12,075 nt of DNA from JAVBUZ01 sp031554725 (lineage in GTDB: Bacteria > Bacillota > Clostridia > Lachnospirales > Lachnospiraceae): assembly GCA_031554725.1 (NCBI GenBank), contig JAVBUZ010000018.1, positions 1 through 12,075 on the forward strand, written 5' to 3'. Of the stretch, positions 1 through 5,515 are shown piece by piece. Below the pieces are notes generated by a model. That model saw only the letters and a program-made list of their open reading frames with translations, was not told where the DNA came from and searched no databases. Within the stretch, counting starts at the first letter, position 1; each line of letters starts with the position of its first letter. Made by a program: the position numbers and the translations under genes.

Positions 1-25
1 CCCTGATGGTTTGTTTATTGTTTTC

Positions 26-484
26 CTATTTTAATCCTCTAAATATTCTTATAATTAGCATAATCAGCCAAATAGTTATTATTAATGGTGCTAGCCAAGA
101 TATGAACATAACCACTAATGATAATACTGGAAGCAGAATAAGTACAGCAACCGCTATAATCAACCACACCGGCATATTCAGCCATCTTAGGTGCCTACCA
201 CTACCTTCTGTTTCATAATTCCTTTCGGAACCCTGATTTGCTCTATAGCTATGTTGATAACTACCTTGTTCATTTTCTTCGGCTGGTTTATTCGTTTCAA
301 TAATTGTTCGCGCAATGAGTCTTGGACTTCCAAGCTCTGCTAAAACCTCTTCTTCAAGTCGCCCTTGTCTTGTCTGCCCATTTATATATTCTTCGTAATA
401 TTTTAAATTATCACGAATCACTCCCTGCTCTACTTGATCTGTTAGTGAAATTCTAAGCTCATCCAAAAATTCTTGTTTTGACAT
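26..484 (-). CDS. DUF1700 (HAAS-type) small membrane protein
   Basis: The 152-residue protein has a soluble helical N-terminus of about 65 residues (starting MSKQEFLDEL, with a KYYEEYI stretch and an LGSPRLIA motif). This is the pattern of DUF1700/HAAS proteins. A polar Gln/Ser/Asn-rich linker follows (about 66-100), then two hydrophobic helices (about 103-127 and 129-147) and a short basic tail, so it should sit in the cytoplasmic membrane. I chose the ATG at 484 and not the upstream ATG at 523, because GGAAGGAG lies just before 484 and the extra residues would run through the terminator hairpin. Family members commonly lie beside a PadR-type repressor and are linked to envelope-stress control; that is family knowledge. 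No PadR gene is seen here. It lies downstream of the sugar-transport operon but is separated from it by a terminator. Its exact function is unknown. Confidence 0.8.
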   Translation of the reverse strand: MSKQEFLDELRISLTDQVEQGVIRDNLKYYEEYINGQTRQGRLEEEVLAELGSPRLIARTIIETNKPAEENEQGSYQHSYRANQGSERNYETEGSGRHLRWLNMPVWLIIAVAVLILLPVLSLVVMFISWLAPLIITIWLIMLIIRIFRGLK

Positions 485-510
485 ATCTTGGTACTCCTTC
501 CTCATTATAC

Positions 511-560
511 AAAAAAGTGACATATATAATGTTCTTCACATTATAACATGTCACTTTTTG
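511..560. terminator. Bidirectional rho-independent terminator
   Basis: A near-perfect inverted repeat has the left arm AAAAAGTGACAT plus ATAATGT and its complement after a short TTCTTC-type loop. It is flanked by an A-run on the left and a T-run on the right, so both strands show hairpin plus U-tract. On the minus strand it lies about 60 bases after the stop codon of the last permease gene and should end the transport operon. Confidence 0.85.
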
Positions 561-568
561 CTCGTAAA
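540..568 (-). promoter_or_regulatory. Candidate promoter of the DUF1700 gene, inside the terminator
   Basis: On the minus strand, TTTACG (563-568) is followed after exactly 17 bases by a perfect TATAAT (540-545). The predicted start near 533 falls in the loop of the terminator hairpin. Transcripts starting here would lack one hairpin arm and so escape termination. This is a sequence-based prediction; the -35 box matches the consensus at only 4 of 6 positions. Confidence 0.5.
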
Positions 569-617
569 TATTAGGAGAAGAAAGGTATTATTAACTTTTT
601 ATAAAGATTTTGAAAAC

Positions 618-1499
618 TTAGCCCTTTACCGCACCGGCAACCATACCTTTTATAATTTGTTTACTAAAACCAAAGTATAAAACTACGATTGGTGACATGG
701 TAAGTAACATCGCCGCCATAATCTTGGGATAGTCAGATGCAAACTGACCTGTAAACTGTGTCATTGCCAGTGGCACTGTCTGTAGCTCTGGATTCTTAAT
801 TAAAACCAATGCAAAGGAAAACTCATTCCAACAAGAGAAGGTCTGAATAATCGCGATTGTTGTTAAAATCGGTCTACAAATAGGCATAATAATCTGAAAC
901 AGTGTACGTGTAAAGGAGCTTCCATCAATTGCCGCCGCCTCTTCAAGCGCACCTGGTATACTCTTTACAAAGCCCTCCACTAGAAATACTGCAATCGGAA
1001 GGCCAAACGCCACATAAGGAATAATAAGTGTATACCATTTATTATTTAATCCTGCATTTTTAAATACTACATAAATAGGTACTAGCAATGAATGAATTGG
1101 TATAAGCATACCCATTAAAAACATAACGTAAAGGATTCTGTTTCCTTTAAATTTAATTCTTGCTAAAATATAGCCTACGATAAATCCAAACAATACAATT
1201 AGTGCTACAGAAATTAATGTAGTTCTAAAACTATTAAACATAGAACTTCCCAGATGGTAATCTGAGTTCGTCAATATTCGCACATAGTTGTCAATGGTTG
1301 GATTTTTAGGTAAACCAAGAAGATCCGCATTGAAAACTCTTTTTTCTTTTAGAGACGAATAGAACATCCATACTAACGGAAAAATACATGTAAAGGAAAA
1401 TATAACCAAAACAGCATTCATAAATGTTCCTAAAATACCTTTTTTTATCTTTGTCCCTACATCATTTTTTTCTACTTTTGTCATTTCCATTTTTGCCAT
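618..1499 (-). CDS. Sugar ABC transporter permease, MalG/MsmG type (CUT1)
   Basis: This 293-residue inner-membrane protein is the second permease of a CUT1 carbohydrate importer. Hydrophobic helices appear near residues 24-46, 93-114, 121-145, 156-178, 206-228 and 258-278. The EAA loop that docks the ATPase is clear at about 187-206 (EEAAAIDGSS, then F and a MP end). The C-terminus QIIKGMVAGAVKG is typical of MalG-like subunits. A longer frame reaches 1562, but that part overlaps the upstream permease. I place the start at 1499 (MAKMEMTK), 14 bases after the preceding stop. The ribosome binding site there is an odd run of seven G residues (1507-1513). It is the last gene of the operon, followed by the terminator at 511-560. 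Cellobiose or cellodextrin as substrate is inferred from the nearby phosphorylase. Confidence 0.93.
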   Translation of the reverse strand: MAKMEMTKVEKNDVGTKIKKGILGTFMNAVLVIFSFTCIFPLVWMFYSSLKEKRVFNADLLGLPKNPTIDNYVRILTNSDYHLGSSMFNSFRTTLISVALIVLFGFIVGYILARIKFKGNRILYVMFLMGMLIPIHSLLVPIYVVFKNAGLNNKWYTLIIPYVAFGLPIAVFLVEGFVKSIPGALEEAAAIDGSSFTRTLFQIIMPICRPILTTIAIIQTFSCWNEFSFALVLIKNPELQTVPLAMTQFTGQFASDYPKIMAAMLLTMSPIVVLYFGFSKQIIKGMVAGAVKG

Positions 1500-1512
1500 T
1501 TTCTCGCCCCCC

Positions 1513-2406
1513 CTATACTTCTTTGTCCTTGCTAAGCAAGCCAATAAGATACTGAGAGCCACCGATTACAAGTAAGCTCAAGACAAAAATGCCGACCGAA
1601 ATGGTACTACCATAACCCATATTGTTCTGGCCAAAGGAAACATTATATCCGTACATTGCCATAACCATGGAGCTAGTTCCTGGACCACCCTTTGTCATAA
1701 CATAAACATTATCAAATGCCTTCATATTACCTGCAATACACATAGTAATACATACTAACAAGGTATTTTTAATTAATGGAAGTACAATATAAATTGCTCT
1801 TTGAAACGCATTTGCACCATCAAGCTCTGCCACTTCAAAAATTTCCTGATCTACAGAAGATATTGCAGATAAAATAATTACCATATAGTATCCTATATAC
1901 TGCCATACTAGTGGAATAGCAACCAAGAGCATAACTAAGCTGGTCTCATTGAGCCATACTTTCTGCAAGTCTTCTCGTCCAAATTTATCTAAAACCCAGT
2001 TTAAAATACCGCGGTTATAGTCATAAATCATTTTCCAAATAAAACCGATGGATACTGCTGCCACTGTACTTGGAAAAAACCCGAAGGTTCTGTGAATCCC
2101 TTTAAATTTTACTAATTTCGAATTAATCATTAAAACTAAAATAAATGCAATTCCAATCTGTCCTATGATACACGCGATTACCAAATAAATATTGTGTCCA
2201 AAGGATAGCCAAAAAGTCTCATCGTTAAATAATTTTATATAATTTTGCAAACCGTTGAACGTCTTGTTCGGTCCACCTTTCCACTCAAAAAAGCTGTATA
2301 CCAATGCTGTAATGAGGGGCACAAATACCGAAAAAATAAATATTGCCATTGGAATAATCAGATAAGCAAATATAACTCTATTTTTAGGTCTTATGGCATT
2401 AGGCAT
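1513..2406 (-). CDS. Sugar ABC transporter permease, MalF/MsmF type (CUT1)
   Basis: This 297-residue membrane protein is the first permease of the importer. It has six apparent helices (about 11-40, 68-95, 105-126, 156-182, 207-228 and 265-290) and a canonical EAA loop at about 191-210 (EVAELDGANA, then FQRAIYIVLP). The motif MTKGGPGTSS at about 237-246 is common in MalF-like subunits. The ATG at 2406 is preceded by a near-ideal GAGGAGG. The stop codon lies 14 bases before the start of the next permease, so the two are almost certainly cotranscribed and form a heterodimeric channel. The gap of about 120 bases to the binding-protein gene contains a strong hairpin (2457-2494) that may lower permease expression relative to the binding protein. 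No nucleotide-binding subunit is encoded in this window. Confidence 0.95.
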   Translation of the reverse strand: MPNAIRPKNRVIFAYLIIPMAIFIFSVFVPLITALVYSFFEWKGGPNKTFNGLQNYIKLFNDETFWLSFGHNIYLVIACIIGQIGIAFILVLMINSKLVKFKGIHRTFGFFPSTVAAVSIGFIWKMIYDYNRGILNWVLDKFGREDLQKVWLNETSLVMLLVAIPLVWQYIGYYMVIILSAISSVDQEIFEVAELDGANAFQRAIYIVLPLIKNTLLVCITMCIAGNMKAFDNVYVMTKGGPGTSSMVMAMYGYNVSFGQNNMGYGSTISVGIFVLSLLVIGGSQYLIGLLSKDKEV

Positions 2407-2456
2407 CTTGTTTACCTCCTCTTATCCTAATAATTTCATTTTAGTCCTCTTAATAA

Positions 2457-2494
2457 TTTCGGTACCAACCGAGCTCCCCCGACTGGTACCGGAA
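2457..2494 (-). promoter_or_regulatory. Intercistronic hairpin between binding-protein and permease genes
   Basis: TTTCGGTACCA and TGGTACCGGAAA form an 11-bp stem with one bulged base, and a GC-rich loop lies between them. On the minus-strand transcript it falls 32 bases after the binding-protein stop codon. It is followed by AAATTATTAAG and not by a U-tract, so it is not a full intrinsic terminator in that direction. Such hairpins usually protect the upstream mRNA from 3' decay or cause partial termination. Confidence 0.7.
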
Positions 2495-2525
2495 ATTTAT
2501 TTTTTTACAAATTCATTTATAAATT

Positions 2526-3905
2526 TTAGTAATTTTCTACGTATGCTGTCTGAGCATCTGCTGCAAGTTTTTCAGGTGTTCCGTTACCGTTCATTAAATC
2601 CTGAAGACCTGTATTTAATACATCCCAAACTGCTCCAGCTAGGTAAGAGTCATAGATTTCACATGCCTGAGTATCAACATATGACCAGTTGTAGAAATCT
2701 TGATCCCATGATGTAAAGTTATTCCAATCAACTGTGATTGAAGGAGCTGTTAAACCACCAAGAGCATAATTAGCTGCTACGAAGTTAGAGAATTCTGGAC
2801 CTGTTACATAGTAAGCAAAGTCAATTGCTGCTGCAAGTTTTTCTGGATCTTCTGCAACTTTAGCATTGATAGCAATCGCATAACCTAAACCGATATTCTG
2901 GCTTTCTCTCTGGTATCCTGCGTCTGCAGACTGTGGAAGAACTGCGAAGCCTGTGTTTGCGTAAAGATCTGTTCCTTCTAAAGATGCCTGAACATAAGAA
3001 ACGTCCCAGTTACCGCCAACGAATGCTGCTGCCTGACCAGATATGTAGTATTCTCTAGCATCTTCGTTTGTAATTGCATTGTAATCTTTATTGAAAATAT
3101 TTGTTTTTGTAAATAATCTCTGCATTTCAGCTAAAGCCGCTACAAAAGTATCATCTGTGAATGCCGCTCCACCTTTGTTGATCATAGATAGGTACCAGTC
3201 TGCGCCTGTGTATCTATCGCCTAAAGCTGATAAGAAACAAGAGTTTGCCTGCCATTTACCACCGTTACCAAATGCAATAGGTGTAACGCTCATATCAGCA
3301 GCTTTTGCTTCAACTTCATCCCATGTCTTAGGGAATGTATCGCCCCAAACAGATTTGTCGTACATAACTACTGTACATGTACCACCTGTTAATGCTGGGA
3401 AACCGTAAATCTTTTCACCACTCTTGAAAGGTGTGAAGAAATCCTGATTGTAATCAGCGTAGTATGGAGATGCTTTAACATAGTCTGTTAAGTCTAAAAT
3501 AAGCCCCTGATCAGCCCATGACATTGTGTTCATACCTTGTAGTAAGAATACGTCTGGAAGATCATCTGCAGATGCTAAAGTAGCAATCTGTGTTTTGTAA
3601 TCTGCGTTAGCAAGTACATTTTCTTCTACTGTGATATTTGGATTAGCTGCTTTCCACTGTGCAAGTACAGTACGGAAACCATCTGAACCACCGTTACCCT
3701 GTGATTCTTCTGATGTAGAGAAGTGCATTACTTCTAATGTTCCTGTGTATCCGCTGTCTGCTGCAGGTGTTTCTGCTTTAGAGGTTTCTACTTTGCTACT
3801 TTCTTTTGTTGTAGATGCTGGTGTTTCCGTCTTGTCTCCACAGCCAACTAACATTGTTGCAAGCATTGCTGTAGAAACTAATAGTGCTAACATTTTTTTC
3901 TTCAT
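2526..3905 (-). CDS. Sugar ABC transporter substrate-binding lipoprotein (CUT1, family 1)
   Basis: This 459-residue extracellular solute-binding protein is anchored as a lipoprotein. It has a lysine-rich N-terminus, a hydrophobic stretch and the lipobox LVGC, with the lipidated cysteine at residue 22. A Ser/Thr/Glu/Ala-rich linker follows (about 25-55), then a two-lobed periplasmic-binding fold starting at TGTLEVMHFS. Its length fits MsmE/CUT1 binding proteins. The start at 3905 has GGGAGG a few bases upstream. It is the first gene of the transport operon, with its own promoter in the 142-base gap after lacI. Phe, Trp and Tyr are frequent in the second half, as in oligosaccharide binders, but sequence alone does not fix the ligand. 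Cellobiose or longer cellodextrins are inferred from the divergent cellobiose phosphorylase; other beta-glucosides are possible. Confidence 0.93.
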   Translation of the reverse strand: MKKKMLALLVSTAMLATMLVGCGDKTETPASTTKESSKVETSKAETPAADSGYTGTLEVMHFSTSEESQGNGGSDGFRTVLAQWKAANPNITVEENVLANADYKTQIATLASADDLPDVFLLQGMNTMSWADQGLILDLTDYVKASPYYADYNQDFFTPFKSGEKIYGFPALTGGTCTVVMYDKSVWGDTFPKTWDEVEAKAADMSVTPIAFGNGGKWQANSCFLSALGDRYTGADWYLSMINKGGAAFTDDTFVAALAEMQRLFTKTNIFNKDYNAITNEDAREYYISGQAAAFVGGNWDVSYVQASLEGTDLYANTGFAVLPQSADAGYQRESQNIGLGYAIAINAKVAEDPEKLAAAIDFAYYVTGPEFSNFVAANYALGGLTAPSITVDWNNFTSWDQDFYNWSYVDTQACEIYDSYLAGAVWDVLNTGLQDLMNGNGTPEKLAADAQTAYVENY

Positions 3906-3959
3906 TACTTTTTCCTCCCTTGGAATAATATAAATAGGTGTTTTGGGTTTTACCCTTTA

Positions 3960-3988
3960 TATCTATATAGAAAGACAAGCTTTGTCAA
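3960..3988 (-). promoter_or_regulatory. Promoter of the ABC transport operon
   Basis: On the minus strand a perfect TTGACA (3983-3988) is followed after 17 bases by TAGATA (3960-3965). The predicted start is near 3953, about 48 bases before the binding-protein ATG. The -35 box is strong and the -10 box weak, which is compatible with a regulated promoter. Confidence 0.6.
3974..3986. promoter_or_regulatory. 13-bp palindrome over the transport-operon -35 box
   Basis: GACAA and TTGTC are perfect inverted 5-bp arms around GCT. The site covers most of the TTGACA element, a good position for an operator. It does not resemble the AAACGKTT sites of the cbp control region, so if it is a real operator it probably binds a different regulator. 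It could also be chance in AT-rich DNA. Confidence 0.35.
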
Positions 3989-4047
3989 ACTATACAAATA
4001 ACATTATATGAGGTATATCCGTCCGATAGAACTTCTTGTAAAAATTA

Positions 4048-5070
4048 TTACATTTCTTTATTAAATGTCCCCACGGTTTTTCCAACAAAAACCTTTCCTT
4101 CTACTACCACTTGTTCTATTAATGTAGTTTTAGGTTTTTCTATTAAATTTATTAAATTCTCCCCCGCCAGCACGCCAATTTTCTTAGTGTCCTGTTTCAG
4201 AGTGGTTAACTGTGGTTCAATATGTCTACCAACTCTAATTCCATCAAAGCCTGCTACCGAAATATCTTCTGGTATGCGAAGCCCACGTTCTTTTATTATA
4301 TTCATCCCACCAAAGCAGGAAAAATCATCTGGATATAAGATACAACTTGGTGGAACATCTAAATCTAGCATTTTTTCTGTTATTTCTCCGGCCCTTAATG
4401 TATCTCTATAAGCGGCCTCGCCCACATACTCATCCGGAACATGTATTCCAAATTCTTCCGCTGTTTTATAAAAGGAAGAAAGTCTAGATCTTGTAACTGC
4501 TGAATCCGCTCCATGAATATATGCAATTCTTCGGTGTCCTTGGTTGTATACATAAGTAAGGAGTTCTTTCATTCCCTTTGCATTGTCAGATACAACGGCA
4601 ATTCTGTTATTAAATAAGTGGTCAACTGTTACTATCGGAATATCGCTTCGTATTAGTTCTTCTACATCCTTATCATAAAAGTTCACACATGCTACGATTA
4701 CGCCGTCAAAGCCTCGATACTTGCAATGCTCAAGATATGTCATCTTGGTCTTTCCACTTTTACTTGCATTAATAAAAGTAATATCGTAGCCTCTTTCTTC
4801 AACAGTTCTTTTGAAGCTATCGAGCACATTGGCAAAATAGTCATGCGTAAGCCCGCTTCTTGCCTCATCCACAAACAAAACTCCAATATTATATGTACGA
4901 TTGGTTTTTAGAGCTCTTGCCGATGAGTTTGGAAAATACCCCATCTCTTTTGCTGTGGCGCGTATTAGAGCTTTTGTTTCCTCGCCGATGTCAGTATGGT
5001 TATTCAATGCCTTGCTAACAGTTGCAATACTCACTCCGCAAGTTTTGGATATGTCTTTCATCGAAACCAT
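4048..5070 (-). CDS. LacI-family transcriptional repressor
   Basis: This 340-residue cytoplasmic regulator has the classic LacI architecture. An N-terminal helix-turn-helix at about 4-25 (MKDISKTCGVSIATVSKALN) is followed by the hinge helix (SSARALKTNRT, about 49-59). A periplasmic-binding-like effector domain starts at YNIGVLFVDEARSG and contains the family's late motifs DDFSCFGGMNI and ISVAGFDGI. The start at 5070 (MVSMKDIS) has AGAGGA upstream; initiation at the second Met is possible. It lies divergent to the cellobiose phosphorylase gene and directly upstream of the importer operon on the same strand. It probably represses cbp and itself through AAACGKTT-core sites in the shared intergenic region. 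The inducer is not visible from sequence; cellobiose or another cellodextrin is the natural guess. Confidence 0.93.
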   Translation of the reverse strand: MVSMKDISKTCGVSIATVSKALNNHTDIGEETKALIRATAKEMGYFPNSSARALKTNRTYNIGVLFVDEARSGLTHDYFANVLDSFKRTVEERGYDITFINASKSGKTKMTYLEHCKYRGFDGVIVACVNFYDKDVEELIRSDIPIVTVDHLFNNRIAVVSDNAKGMKELLTYVYNQGHRRIAYIHGADSAVTRSRLSSFYKTAEEFGIHVPDEYVGEAAYRDTLRAGEITEKMLDLDVPPSCILYPDDFSCFGGMNIIKERGLRIPEDISVAGFDGIRVGRHIEPQLTTLKQDTKKIGVLAGENLINLIEKPKTTLIEQVVVEGKVFVGKTVGTFNKEM

Positions 5071-5119
5071 ATAAACATTCCTCTTCTTTCGCTTTTCCTA
5101 GTTTTTAATAGCTTTTTTT

Positions 5120-5137
5120 GTGAAAACCGTTTGTCAC
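5120..5137. promoter_or_regulatory. Candidate LacI autoregulatory operator
   Basis: An 18-bp imperfect palindrome (arms GTGA and TCAC) is centred on CG, with 14 of 18 symmetric positions. Read on the minus strand its core is AAACGGTT, identical to the core of the 5316-5337 site. It lies about 14-31 bases after the predicted lacI transcription start, where a bound repressor would block elongation. The outer arms differ from the other two operators. Confidence 0.5.
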
Positions 5138-5157
5138 TTAATCGTTTTCGTATTTTT

Positions 5158-5186
5158 AATATACATCACATTTTATATTTTTGCAA
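5158..5186 (-). promoter_or_regulatory. Promoter of the lacI gene
   Basis: On the minus strand TTGCAA (5181-5186) is followed after 17 bases by TATATT (5158-5163), which gives a start near 5151 and a leader of about 80 bases. The -10 box matches 5 of 6 consensus positions and the -35 box 4 of 6. Confidence 0.55.
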
Positions 5187-5314
5187 TACTTTCTATAGAT
5201 TTTTTATGCATTTTTTATACTTTTAGCAAATATACACAGTTTTTATCCTTCGTTTTTTACTGTTTTGCATAATTTTTAGTTTTTTTGTTCTACTATATAC
5301 TAAAATAAAACGCT

Positions 5315-5338
5315 TTTTACTAAAACGGTTACGTAAAT
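5315..5338. promoter_or_regulatory. Upstream LacI-type operator (distal)
   Basis: A palindrome is centred on the CG at 5326/5327: TTTAC at 5316-5320 pairs symmetrically with GTAAA at 5333-5337 around the core AAACGGTT. Aligned on its centre, it matches the 5458-5481 site at about 20 of 24 positions. Its centre lies about 115 bases upstream of the predicted cbp transcription start. That is too far for simple steric block but suitable for looping with the downstream site. Confidence 0.65.
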
Positions 5339-5406
5339 GTATCTTTTACATATTGTGTTTTATTTTTATGTGCATTACAAAAAATTCCCTTTTTTCAATG
5401 TTTTTG

Positions 5407-5435
5407 TTGATTTTTATATCTAGCATGTGTATAAT
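5407..5435 (+). promoter_or_regulatory. Promoter of the cellobiose phosphorylase gene
   Basis: TTGATT (5407-5412) is followed after 17 bases by a perfect TATAAT (5430-5435), with an expected start near 5442. The two long palindromic operators lie on either side. Confidence 0.65.
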
Positions 5436-5456
5436 CCATTTAGGAGCTTTTACGTC

Positions 5457-5482
5457 GTTTTACTTAAACGTTTACTTAAAAC
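5457..5482. promoter_or_regulatory. Downstream LacI-type operator (proximal)
   Basis: A 26-bp palindrome is centred at 5469/5470, with the perfect 10-bp core TAAACGTTTA and outer arms GTTTTA and TAAAAC; 11 of 13 base pairs are symmetric. It lies at about +16 to +41 relative to the predicted start, in the untranslated leader of cbp, so a bound repressor would act as a roadblock. The same stretch can also be read as a tandem repeat of about 13 bases (5456-5468 and 5469-5481). Confidence 0.75.
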
Positions 5483-5515
5483 ATCAAAAAAACTATAAAA
5501 AAAAGGAGAATAACT

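Larger units (their letters stand above)
5071..5515. promoter_or_regulatory. Divergent lacI/cbp control region
   Basis: This 445-base, very AT-rich gap holds a promoter for each flanking gene and three sites with the shared core AAACGKTT. One lies downstream of the lacI start and two bracket the cbp promoter. Short frames within it have no ribosome binding site and no recognisable protein features. No riboswitch-like fold or terminator was recognised. Confidence 0.8.

Noticed and set aside
504..509. Perfect TATAAT on the minus strand just before the DUF1700 gene
   Set aside because: A start from it would fall within or after the ribosome binding site GGAAGGAG, leaving no usable leader. The TATAAT at 540-545 is better placed.
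5301..5337. Catabolite-response (cre) element
   Set aside because: CG-centred motifs are present, but their length and arm sequence do not match the 14-base cre consensus. They match the second palindrome in the same region better.
5071..5515. Riboswitch or leader RNA
   Set aside because: No terminator-antiterminator pair or conserved aptamer-like pattern was recognised. The cbp leader is only about 75 bases and is explained by an operator.
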